From: Billgrantia azerbaijanica
Lineage (GTDB): Bacteria; Pseudomonadota; Gammaproteobacteria; Pseudomonadales; Halomonadaceae
Length of the DNA: 64,000 nt
Assembly: GCA_004551485.1 (NCBI GenBank)
Contig: SBLD01000002.1
Span: 405,256-469,255 of the forward strand
Direction: 5' to 3'
Shown here: positions 55,974-63,669 of the stretch, piece by piece
Layout: every line of letters starts with the position of its first letter
Numbering within the stretch: position 1 is the stretch's first letter
The notes under the pieces: model-generated
What the model saw: the letters and a program-made list of their open reading frames with translations, nothing else
The model's database searches: none
What the model was told of the DNA's origin: nothing
Position numbers and translations under genes: made by a program

Positions 55974-57353
55974 ATGTCCCATACCCTGACCCTGACGCGG
56001 CGCGGCGCCCTGGTGCCACCGATCGTCGCGGCGCTTGCCCTCCTTGGGTGTCTCGCCCTGGCGCTGACCGAGCACTATCTGCTGTTTCTCTTCGCGTTGC
56101 TGTTCACCCTGCTGCTGCTCGGCGTACCCATTGCCGTGAGCCTGGCCGGCTCCTGCCTGATCTATGTGCTGCTGACCGGGCGCGTGCCCGACGTGGTGGT
56201 CGTGCACCGCATGATCAACGGCGTCGACAGCTTTCCGCTGCTGGCGATCCCGTTCTTCATCCTGGCCGGCAACCTGATGAACAACGGCGGCATCACCACG
56301 CGCATCTTCGACTTCGCCAAGGCGCTGATGGGCTGGATGCGCGGTGGCCTGGGGCACGTCAACGTCGGCGCCAGCATCGTCTTTTCCGGCATGTCCGGTG
56401 CCGCCGTTGCCGACGCCGGCGGTCTCGGGACCATCGAGATTAAGGCGATGCGCGATGCCGGCTACGACCAGGAGTTCGCGGTGGGCATCACCGCCGCGTC
56501 CTCCACCATCGGCCCCATCATCCCGCCCAGCCTGCCCATGGTCATCTATGGCGTCATGGCCTCGGTATCGGTGGGCCAGCTCTTCGTGGCCGGCCTGCTG
56601 CCAGGGCTGCTCATGGGGGGCGTGCTGATGCTGATGATCTTCCTCCTGGCACGGCGGCGTGGCTATCAGCGCGATGCCGCCTTCTCGGTGCCGGTGCTGG
56701 GCCGTACCTTCAAGCGCGCCTTCCTGTCGCTGCTGACCCCGGTCATCATCGTCGGCGGCATCATGACCGGGGCCTTCACCCCCACGGAGGCGGCGATCGC
56801 CGCCGTCGTCTACGCGCTCTTCCTCGGCGGGGTGGTCTATCGCAGCCTGACCTGGCGTCGCCTGCTCAAGGTGAGCATGGAAACCATCGAGACCACGGCG
56901 GTGATCCTGCTGATCGTGGCCGGCGCCTCGATCTTTGCCTGGATTCTCACCAGCAACCAGGTCACCCAGCACGTGGTCGATCTGCTCGGTCCCTTCGCCG
57001 ACAACCCCATCGCCACCCTGATCATCATCAACCTGGTGCTGATCGTGGTCGGCTGCTTCATGGAGACCATCGCCGCCATCACCATCCTGGTGCCGGTGCT
57101 GCTGCCGGTGGCCGTGGCCTCGGGCGTGGATCCGGTGCACTTCGGCGTGATCATGGTGCTGAACCTGATGATCGGCCTGCTCACGCCGCCGGTGGGGATG
57201 GTGCTCTACGTGTTGTCGCGCGTCTCGAACGTCTCCTTCGAGCAGTGCATGCGCGGCACGCTGCCGTTCCTCGTGCCGCTGCTGATCGCGCTGCTGCTGG
57301 TGACCTTCGTGCCGGCGCTCTCGCTGTGGCTGCCGACCCTGATCTACCGTTGA
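55974..57353 (+). CDS. dctM: TRAP transporter large membrane subunit DctM
   Basis: 459 residues, about twelve to thirteen helices, the ion-driven carrier. Typical blocks are FPLLAIPFFILAGNLMNNGG, FSGMSGAAVADAGGLG and ASSTIGPIIPPSLPMVIYG. The C-terminal LLTPPVGMVLYVLS is also a DctM hallmark. It starts 26 bases after dctQ, and an oxidoreductase gene follows after 25 bases. Confidence 0.94.
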   Translation: MSHTLTLTRRGALVPPIVAALALLGCLALALTEHYLLFLFALLFTLLLLGVPIAVSLAGSCLIYVLLTGRVPDVVVVHRMINGVDSFPLLAIPFFILAGNLMNNGGITTRIFDFAKALMGWMRGGLGHVNVGASIVFSGMSGAAVADAGGLGTIEIKAMRDAGYDQEFAVGITAASSTIGPIIPPSLPMVIYGVMASVSVGQLFVAGLLPGLLMGGVLMLMIFLLARRRGYQRDAAFSVPVLGRTFKRAFLSLLTPVIIVGGIMTGAFTPTEAAIAAVVYALFLGGVVYRSLTWRRLLKVSMETIETTAVILLIVAGASIFAWILTSNQVTQHVVDLLGPFADNPIATLIIINLVLIVVGCFMETIAAITILVPVLLPVAVASGVDPVHFGVIMVLNLMIGLLTPPVGMVLYVLSRVSNVSFEQCMRGTLPFLVPLLIALLLVTFVPALSLWLPTLIYR

Positions 57354-57378
57354 ACCCCGCTGTGAGAGGACATTGCCC

Positions 57379-58455
57379 ATGAAGGAAACACCGCCGGACT
57401 TTCGCGTCGCCGTCGCCGACCTCGAACGCTTCATCGGCCAGGTGCTGGAGCGGGCCGGTGCCGACGAGGCATCGACCGAGGCGACCACCCGTGCGCTGGT
57501 CACCGCCTCGCGTCTGGGCGTCGATAGCCATGGCCTGCGCCTGCTGCCCCACTACGTGCGGGCGCTGGAGGGCGGGCGCCTCAACGGCCGGCCCGAGATG
57601 GCCTTCACGAGGCGTCTGCCGGCCACCGGCTACCTGGACGCCGATGACGCCTTGGGCCATCTCGCCGGCTACCGGGCGATGGACGAGGCGGTGGCCATGG
57701 CCGAGGAGGTCGGGGTGGGCGCCGTGGCGGTCGGTAACTCTTCCCATTTCGGTGCCGCGGGGTGCTACGCCCTGGCCGCCGCCGAGCGCGGGCTGATCGG
57801 CCTCGCCGTGTGCAACTCCGATCCCTTCGTGCTGCTGCATGACGGTACGGCGCCCTTCCATGGCACCAACCCCATCGCCTTTGCCGCCCCGGTGACAGGG
57901 CAGCGTCCCTACCTGTTGGACATGGCCACCAGTGCCATCCCGTGGAACCGGGTACAGCAGTATGGTGCCATTGGCCGCCAGCTGCCGGACGAAGTGGCGG
58001 CCGACGGCAAGGGGGGGGTGACCCGGGAGCCGGCCGAGGTCGCCGCGCTGCTGCCGTTGGGCGGCAGCGACTTTGGCTTCAAGGGTGCTGGGCTTGGCGG
58101 CATGGTGGAGGTGCTCAGCTCGACACTTGCCGGCATGCTCAACGGTTTCCGTTTGCTGCCCATGGGCGGGCCGGACTTCTCGACGCCGCGCGGGGTGGGG
58201 CACTTCTTCCTGGCCCTGCAGCCCGAGGCCTTCGTCGAGCGGGATACCTTCGCGACCTGCCTGCGCGACTACCTCGCCGACCTGCGTGCCCAGTCGGCGA
58301 GGGAGAGCGGTGAGGTGCTGGCGCCGGGCGATCGCGAGTGGCGCTGCCAGGCACGACGCGACGTGGAGGGCATTCCCCTGGACAGCGCCAATCAGGCGGC
58401 CTACGCGGCATTGGCCGAGCGTTTCGGTCTACCGCCGCTGTCACGGCTGGCGTGA
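57379..58455 (+). CDS. Ldh/YiaK-type malate/L-lactate/2,3-diketogulonate oxidoreductase
   Basis: 358 residues of the unusual NAD(P) Ldh_2 family. SRLGVDSHGLRLLPHYV holds the catalytic histidine region; VGNSSHFGAAGCYAL and LLDMATSAIPWNRV are further signatures. Members include malate and ureidoglycolate dehydrogenases and YiaK, which is also encoded beside a TRAP transporter in E. coli. A role on the imported acid is therefore likely. The ATG at 57379 fits AGAGGA better than the in-frame TTG two codons earlier. Confidence 0.87.
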   Translation: MKETPPDFRVAVADLERFIGQVLERAGADEASTEATTRALVTASRLGVDSHGLRLLPHYVRALEGGRLNGRPEMAFTRRLPATGYLDADDALGHLAGYRAMDEAVAMAEEVGVGAVAVGNSSHFGAAGCYALAAAERGLIGLAVCNSDPFVLLHDGTAPFHGTNPIAFAAPVTGQRPYLLDMATSAIPWNRVQQYGAIGRQLPDEVAADGKGGVTREPAEVAALLPLGGSDFGFKGAGLGGMVEVLSSTLAGMLNGFRLLPMGGPDFSTPRGVGHFFLALQPEAFVERDTFATCLRDYLADLRAQSARESGEVLAPGDREWRCQARRDVEGIPLDSANQAAYAALAERFGLPPLSRLA

Positions 58456-58493
58456 TCCGACTGGGCCGGCAAATGCGGTACCATGGGCAGTGA

Positions 58494-58507
58494 TATGACG
58501 GGTAGAC
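58494..58507. promoter_or_regulatory. Possible acid-sugar operator, site 4 (before gntR)
   Basis: TATGACGGGTAGAC resembles the TATGACAGGTATG core of site 2 and lies 36 bases before the GntR gene. The match is weaker and no flanking dyad is seen. Confidence 0.35.
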
Positions 58508-58542
58508 AGCCAGGCCCGTCGCACAGTCAGGAGAGTGGGTGC

Positions 58543-59265
58543 ATGAGCAGATATCGGGTGGAGCGCAAGACGCTTTCCGAACAGGTGGCCGAACAGCTCG
58601 AGGCAGAGATTCTCGAGGGGCGGCTGAAGGAGAACGACCAGCTGCCCTCGGAGCGGGAGCTGATGGAGCAGTTCGGCGTCGGCCGGCCGGCGGTGCGCGA
58701 GGCGCTCTTCTATCTCCAGCAACTGGGTCTCATCGCCATCAACAGCGGCACCCGGGCCCGGGTGATTCGTCCCACCGCCGAGGCGGTGATGGCGCGCCTC
58801 TCGGGCGTGACCCGCCAGCTGCTGTCGAAGCCCGACGGCCAGCAGTATTTCCAGGAGGCCCGCGCTCTGTTCGAGATCTCCCTGGCGCGCTACGCCGCAC
58901 GCCACGCCAGCGACGAGGATATCGAGCGGCTGCGCGCCGCCCTCGAGGAGAACCGCGAGGCCATCGGCGACGAGGCCCGCTTCAAGCGTTCCGACAACGA
59001 CTTCCATGGCGTGCTGGCGAGCATCGCCTGCAACCCCATCTTCGAGGCCATTCACGTGGCGCTCTCCGAGTGGCTCGACGACCGCCGCGCCCAGGTGCTC
59101 CAGCAGCAGGGCGAGGACCAGGCGGCGCTGACCGCCCACACCGAGATCGTCGAGGCCATCGCCGCGCACGACCCTGATGCCGCCGAGGCGGCGATGCGCC
59201 GCCATCTCGACCGCCACTACGGCACCTACATGCAGCTGAAGAAGCGTCTCTCCTCCGCCTCCTGA
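58543..59265 (+). CDS. FadR/FCD-type GntR transcriptional regulator 1
   Basis: 240 residues. The N-terminal winged HTH (LSEQVAEQLEAEILEGRL, LPSERELMEQFGVGRPAVREAL) is followed by an all-helical FCD ligand domain. Metal-binding candidates lie in DNDFHGVLA and AHTEIVEAI and near RRHLDRHY. Regulators like this usually repress sugar-acid or carboxylate operons until the acid binds. It ends the dctPQM operon. The TATGACAGG-type dyads in the island are candidate targets. Confidence 0.9.
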   Translation: MSRYRVERKTLSEQVAEQLEAEILEGRLKENDQLPSERELMEQFGVGRPAVREALFYLQQLGLIAINSGTRARVIRPTAEAVMARLSGVTRQLLSKPDGQQYFQEARALFEISLARYAARHASDEDIERLRAALEENREAIGDEARFKRSDNDFHGVLASIACNPIFEAIHVALSEWLDDRRAQVLQQQGEDQAALTAHTEIVEAIAAHDPDAAEAAMRRHLDRHYGTYMQLKKRLSSAS

Positions 59266-59315
59266 GCCTTGCCAGCCCGCGCTTTGTTTGGGGGCGGGCA
59301 GCCTGTCGCAATGCC

Positions 59316-60956
59316 CTACAGGGAGACGCCGCGCTTCCAGGGAATGAAGTCGTACTGCGCCAGCGCTACGGCCCTGGGCCGATAACGGCCTGAGGCGGTG
59401 TCGATGCACTGTTGCAGCAGTTGGTCGGCCAGCGCGTCGAGGCTCGCCTCGCCGCGGATGATGGGGCCGGCATCGAAGTCGATGACGTCGGCCATGCGCG
59501 CGGCGAGCTCGCTGTTGCTGGAGACCTTCACGACCGGGGTGACGGGGTTGCCGGTCGGGGTGCCGAGGCCGGTGGTGAAGAGGATCAGGTTGGCGCCGGA
59601 GCCGGCCAGCGCCGTGGTGGATTCCACGTCGTTGCCCGGTGTGCACAGCAGGTTGAGGCCCTGGCGCACCGCCGGCTCGGTGTAGTCGAGCACGTCGACC
59701 ACGGGGCTGTCGCCGCCCTTCTTGGCGGCACCGGCGGACTTCATGGCGTCGGTGATCAGGCCGTCGCGGATGTTGCCCGGCGAGGGGTTCATGGAGAAGT
59801 CGGCGCCCACGCGCTCGGCGTGCTGCTGGTAGGCCGTCATCAGCCGCTGGAAGCGCGCGGCGACGGCGTCGTCGGCACAGCGCGCGAGCAACTCGTGCTC
59901 CACGCCGCACAGTTCGGGGAACTCGCTCAAGATGCCGCTGCCGCCCAGCGCCACCAGCCGGTCCACCACCGCGCCCACCAGCGGGTTGGCGGAGAGCCCC
60001 GAGAAGCCGTCGGAGCCGCCGCACTCCACGCCCAGGGTGAGGGCCGACAGCGGGGCCGGTGCTCGCTCGACCCGATTGGCCTCGGCCAGGCCAGCGAAGA
60101 TGGTGGTGAGCGCCTCGCGGATCAGTGCCGTCTCACTGTGGCTCGCCTGCTGTTCCAGGTAGTGCACCGGGCGCAGGCCCTGGGGATCGCGCTCGGCCAC
60201 CGCAGCCTCGAGCATGGCGATCTGCGCCTTCTGGCAACCGAGGCTCAGCACCGTGGCGCCGGCCACGTTGGGGTGGCAGATGTAGCCGGCGAGCAGGCGG
60301 CACAGCGCCTGGGCGTCGTCGTCGGTGCCGCCGCAGCCCAGGGTGTGGGTCAGGAAGCGCACGCCATCGACGTTGGGGAAGAGCCGCTCGCCGGCCGGCC
60401 GTGCCGGCTCGCTCGCGGCTTCGCCGTGCAGCAGCTGCCGGGCCATGCGCTTGTAGTCGCGGTAGGGGTCCTCGCCCAGGGCATCGGCCACGCACTGGCG
60501 CAGCACCTCGATGTTACGGTTCTCGCAGAACACCAGGGGCACCACCAGCCAGACGTTGGCGGTGCCGACGCGGCCGTCGGCGCGGTGGTAGCCCTCGAAG
60601 GTGGCGCTGGCGAAGGCGCTGACGTCGGGAGCCTGCCACTGCCCGCGCCGGGCCTGGGGCTCGGAGGTGGCGGTGTCGTGTGCGGTGTTGGCGGTGGTGA
60701 TGGCTTCGCCCGCGGCGATGGGGCGGGTGGCGCGCCCCACGGTCACGCCATACATGATCACCGGGGCCCCCTCGGCGAGGGCACACAGGGCGACCTTGTG
60801 CTTGCGGCGAAGGGGGCCGGCCAGGCGCAGACGACGACCGTCGTCCTCGATCACGTGGCCCTCCGGCAGGTCCTTGAGGGCCACGCGAACGTTGTCTGCG
60901 GCGTGCACGCGCAGCGTGTCGCGCTGGCCATTGTCCGTGGCGATGGGCTGGATCAT
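59316..60956 (-). CDS. UxaA family dehydratase (altronate dehydratase-like)
   Basis: 546 residues. An N-terminal SAF domain (LRVHAADNVRVALKDLPEGH) precedes the large altronate/galactarate dehydratase domain with ECGGSDGFSGLSANP, MNPSPGN and GLNLLCTPGNDVESTTALAGSG. These loops are closer to UxaA (D-altronate) than to GarD. The reaction would give a 2-keto-3-deoxy acid. The protein is about 50 residues longer than E. coli UxaA, mainly in a linker after the SAF domain. It is last in the minus operon with FAH and SDR genes. Confidence 0.83.
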   Translation of the reverse strand: MIQPIATDNGQRDTLRVHAADNVRVALKDLPEGHVIEDDGRRLRLAGPLRRKHKVALCALAEGAPVIMYGVTVGRATRPIAAGEAITTANTAHDTATSEPQARRGQWQAPDVSAFASATFEGYHRADGRVGTANVWLVVPLVFCENRNIEVLRQCVADALGEDPYRDYKRMARQLLHGEAASEPARPAGERLFPNVDGVRFLTHTLGCGGTDDDAQALCRLLAGYICHPNVAGATVLSLGCQKAQIAMLEAAVAERDPQGLRPVHYLEQQASHSETALIREALTTIFAGLAEANRVERAPAPLSALTLGVECGGSDGFSGLSANPLVGAVVDRLVALGGSGILSEFPELCGVEHELLARCADDAVAARFQRLMTAYQQHAERVGADFSMNPSPGNIRDGLITDAMKSAGAAKKGGDSPVVDVLDYTEPAVRQGLNLLCTPGNDVESTTALAGSGANLILFTTGLGTPTGNPVTPVVKVSSNSELAARMADVIDFDAGPIIRGEASLDALADQLLQQCIDTASGRYRPRAVALAQYDFIPWKRGVSL

Positions 60957-60992
60957 GGCGCTCTCCAGGCAGTGACGGATGACAGGGGCGAC

Positions 60993-61844
60993 TCAGCCTC
61001 GCGGGTCGGCGACCACGTGCTGGGTCTGCTCGCCGAGCCCTTCGATGCCCAGGCGCATGCGCTGGCCGGCTCGGAGGTAGGTCGGTGGCGTCTGCCCCAT
61101 GCCGACCCCGGGCGGCGTGCCGGTGGAGATGACGTCGCCGGGCTGCAGGCTCATGAAACGGCTCAGGTAGCTGATCAGGAAGGGAATGCGGTAGACCATG
61201 GTGCGGGTGCTGCCGTCCTGGTAGCGCTGGCCGTCCACCTCGAGCCACATCGCCAGGTCGTGCGGGTCGGCCACCTCGTCGGGGGTGACCAGCCATGGGC
61301 CGAGCGGGCCGAAGGTGTCGCAGCCCTTGCCCTTGTCCCAGGTGCCGCTGCGCTCCAGCTGGTATTCGCGCTCGGAGACGTCGTTGACCACGCAGTAGCC
61401 GGCCACGTGCGCCATGGCGTCGGCCTCGTCGATGTAGCGTCCGCCGGTGCCGATCACCACCCCGAGTTCCACCTCCCAGTCGGTCTTCCGCGAGCCGCGG
61501 GGCAGCATGACGTCGTCGTTGGGGCCGCAGATGGCGCTCGTCCACTTGTTGAAGACCACCGGCTCGGGCGGTACCTCGGCGCCGGTCTCGGCGGCGTGGT
61601 CGGAGTAGTTCAGCCCGATGCAGATGAACTTGCCGACCCGCCCCACGCAGGGGCCGAGGCGGGTGTCGCCGGAGACGGCGGGCAGTCGCGCCGGGTCCAG
61701 GCTCGCGAGTTCGCGTAGGGCGCTGCGACCCAGGTGGTGGCCGGCCAGGTCGTCGAGGTGGGCGGAGAGGTCGCGAATCACCCCGTCGCCGTCGAGCAGG
61801 CCGGGTTTCTCGTGCCCCGCGGGGCCGAAGCGCAGCAGTTTCAT
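60993..61844 (-). CDS. FAH-superfamily hydrolase (2,4-diketo-3-deoxy-L-fuconate hydrolase-like)
   Basis: 283 residues. KFICIGLNYSDHAAETG and KWTSAICGPNDDV lead to the metal-binding E-x-E of DWEVELGVVIG and the conserved lysine of TWDKGKGCDTFGPLGPWL; the protein ends STGTPPGVGMG. This form is typical of 2,4-diketo-3-deoxy-L-fuconate (or -rhamnonate) hydrolases, which yield pyruvate and lactate. It lies between an SDR fitting the preceding step and the UxaA-family gene, with gaps of 22 and 36 bases. Confidence 0.85.
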   Translation of the reverse strand: MKLLRFGPAGHEKPGLLDGDGVIRDLSAHLDDLAGHHLGRSALRELASLDPARLPAVSGDTRLGPCVGRVGKFICIGLNYSDHAAETGAEVPPEPVVFNKWTSAICGPNDDVMLPRGSRKTDWEVELGVVIGTGGRYIDEADAMAHVAGYCVVNDVSEREYQLERSGTWDKGKGCDTFGPLGPWLVTPDEVADPHDLAMWLEVDGQRYQDGSTRTMVYRIPFLISYLSRFMSLQPGDVISTGTPPGVGMGQTPPTYLRAGQRMRLGIEGLGEQTQHVVADPRG

Positions 61845-61866
61845 GGCGTATTCCTTCCGTTGTTCG

Positions 61867-62616
61867 TCAGATGAGCCAGCCGCCGTCGATCACTTGGGCG
61901 GTGCCGGTGGTGTAGGCGGATTCGTCGGCCGCCAGGTAGGTGGCCAGCGCGGCGATCTCCTCCGGCGTGCCGAGTCGTCCCAGCGGCTGGCGGGCGATGA
62001 ACTCGGCGTGGACCTCGGCCTCGTCGCGCCCCTGCCGGTGGGCCTGGTCGCGGATGCGCTGGCGCAGCGACGGGGAGTCCACGGTGCCCGGGCAGATGGC
62101 GTTGCAGCGGATGCCCTGGTCGATGTAGTCGGCGGCGACCGACTTGGTGAGCCCGATGACCGCCGCCTTGGAGGTGCCGTAGGCGAAACGGTCGGGGACG
62201 CCCTTGAGGCTCGAGGCCACCGAGGCCATGTTGATGATGCTGCCGCCGCCGCGTTCGATCATCCCGGGCAGCAGGGCACGGATGGTGCGTGCCATGGCGG
62301 TGACGTTGAGGGCCAACGACCGCTCGAGGTCGGCTTCGTCGCACGCCAGCAGTGGCCCGCTCGCCACGTAGCCGGCGCAGTTGAACAGCACGTCCAGTGC
62401 GGACAGCTCTCTGGGCAGTCGCGCCACGGCTTCGACATCGAGCACGTCCAGGCGGCGTGTCGTGATGCCGGGCACGTCGGCAAGCGCCTGGAGCTTGTCG
62501 GTATCGATGTCGGTGGCGATCACCCGGGCCCCCTCTGCAGCAAAGCGCAGGGCCGTGGCCCGGCCAATGCCCTGGCCGGCGGCGGTGATCAGGGCCGTCT
62601 TGTCGTGCAGTCGCAT
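61867..62616 (-). CDS. SDR, 2-keto-3-deoxy-L-fuconate dehydrogenase-like
   Basis: 249-residue short-chain dehydrogenase: ALITAAGQGIGRATA cofactor loop, NCAG, catalytic Ser in INMASVASS and Tyr-x3-Lys in FAYGTSKAAV. The PDRFAYGTSKAAVIGLTKS stretch and CNAICPGTVDSPSL are characteristic of 2-keto-3-deoxy-L-fuconate and -rhamnonate 4-dehydrogenases. It would make the diketo acid cleaved by the next gene. The ATG at MRLHDKTALIT is chosen over upstream codons, which run into site 5. Confidence 0.87.
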   Translation of the reverse strand: MRLHDKTALITAAGQGIGRATALRFAAEGARVIATDIDTDKLQALADVPGITTRRLDVLDVEAVARLPRELSALDVLFNCAGYVASGPLLACDEADLERSLALNVTAMARTIRALLPGMIERGGGSIINMASVASSLKGVPDRFAYGTSKAAVIGLTKSVAADYIDQGIRCNAICPGTVDSPSLRQRIRDQAHRQGRDEAEVHAEFIARQPLGRLGTPEEIAALATYLAADESAYTTGTAQVIDGGWLI

Positions 62617-62662
62617 GGTGGCTCCAGGATTGTTGTTGTTGCGGACAATAGGGCATGCGTTG

Positions 62663-62682
62663 CTGGTATGACAGGATACTAG
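62663..62682. promoter_or_regulatory. Acid-sugar operator, site 5 (divergent SDR/gntR promoter)
   Basis: CTGGTAT-GACAGG-ATACTAG: seven-base arms with one mismatch around the TATGACAGG core shared with sites 1 and 2. It lies 47 bases before the SDR start in the divergent gap with the second GntR gene. Confidence 0.6.
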
Positions 62683-62766
62683 CCTGACGATGAGTCCAAG
62701 TATGGCGCAGCGGGGCGAGGTAGGCAATGGTCGTATTGCGATTATGTTCTACATACATCACGATAT

Positions 62767-62782
62767 GGTTGAATCCTCAACC
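62767..62782. promoter_or_regulatory. Palindrome just upstream of the second gntR
   Basis: GGTTGA-ATCC-TCAACC, a perfect 6-bp dyad ending 11 bases before the GTG start. Its place suggests autoregulation or an effect on translation initiation; no regulator is identified. Confidence 0.4.
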
Positions 62783-62793
62783 GGTGCCTGCCC

Positions 62794-63552
62794 GTGCCAG
62801 CCAAGCCAACCAAGCCTGCCCATCGACCCAGTGTGGCCGAGTATCTCGCCAAGGCGATCTTTTCCGGCCGCTACCAACCGGGAGACTTCGTTCCCAAGGA
62901 GATCGATCTCTGCGAGCAGTTCGGCACCAACCGGTCCGCGGTGCGCAGTGATCTGCGCCGGCTCGTGGACGTCGGCATTATCGCGCGCATTTCGGGGCAC
63001 GGTTCCAAGGTGCGCGACTACGAGGCGTGGAACATCCTCGACCCCAGCGTGACCGACTGGATCACCCGCTATGCCGCGCCCAACCCCCGCATCCAGCAGG
63101 AGATCCTGGCCTTTCGCCTGGACGTTGAGCCCTATGTCGCCATGACGGCGGCGCGGCGTGCCAAGGCGCGCGACCTGGTGGCGATCGAGGAGGCCTTCGA
63201 GGGCATGGGCATGCACCTGAACGGCACCGGTTCGCCGGCCGAGCAGCGCCTGGAGAGCGACTACGATGTGGCCTTTCACGTGGCGATCTTCAAGGCCACG
63301 CACAATATCGTCTGGGCCCAGCTGTCGCACATCCTGCGACCCTCGATCCATCTGCTGGTCTCCGAATCCAATATCAGCACGGCGAATCCTGCCGAGAGCC
63401 TCGAGCGGCATCGGCAAGTGATGGAGGCGATTCGCGCGCGCGATCCGCGGCGGGCCTTTGTGGCGGCCCAGGCGGTGCTGGAAGGGACCGCCGAGGCGCT
63501 GGGGATCGAGGCGGGAGACAGCGTGCTGGGGAAGGAGCTGGACCTGTTGTGA
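62794..63552 (+). CDS. FadR/FCD-type GntR transcriptional regulator 2
   Basis: 252 residues: winged HTH (SVAEYLAKAIFSGRY, KEIDLCEQFGTNRSAVRSDLRRL) and an FCD domain with candidate metal ligands in DYDVAFHVAIFKATHN and ERHRQVMEAI. The motif WNILDPSVTDWI between the domains is usual for sugar-acid regulators of the UxuR/ExuR or DgoR type. The start is GTG with a poor Shine-Dalgarno; no better in-frame start exists. It is divergent from the SDR-FAH-UxaA operon and so probably controls it. Confidence 0.88.
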   Translation: MPAKPTKPAHRPSVAEYLAKAIFSGRYQPGDFVPKEIDLCEQFGTNRSAVRSDLRRLVDVGIIARISGHGSKVRDYEAWNILDPSVTDWITRYAAPNPRIQQEILAFRLDVEPYVAMTAARRAKARDLVAIEEAFEGMGMHLNGTGSPAEQRLESDYDVAFHVAIFKATHNIVWAQLSHILRPSIHLLVSESNISTANPAESLERHRQVMEAIRARDPRRAFVAAQAVLEGTAEALGIEAGDSVLGKELDLL

Positions 63553-63599
63553 GCCGCGGCGGCCGGGCCTGGCCGGCGGCGTGAATCGCGCCGGGAACG

Positions 63600-63635
63600 A
63601 ACGACGGCAGTGCCTGGGCACTGCCGTCGTTGTTT
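63600..63635. terminator. Bidirectional terminator between gntR and the aldehyde dehydrogenase
   Basis: A 13-bp perfect stem ACGACGGCAGTGC / GCACTGCCGTCGT with a CTGG loop, followed by TTGTTT on the plus strand. It serves convergent genes. Confidence 0.85.
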
Positions 63636-63669
63636 GCTACCGCCTTCGCGGGGGCCGGGCGTCGCGGGC

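Noticed and set aside
54179-55975. Minus-strand open frame opposite dctPQ
   Set aside because: No motif, and the plus-strand TRAP genes account for the DNA.
59412-61718. Plus-strand open frame of 768 codons opposite uxaA and FAH genes
   Set aside because: Shadow frame; it spans two genuine minus-strand genes and their spacer.
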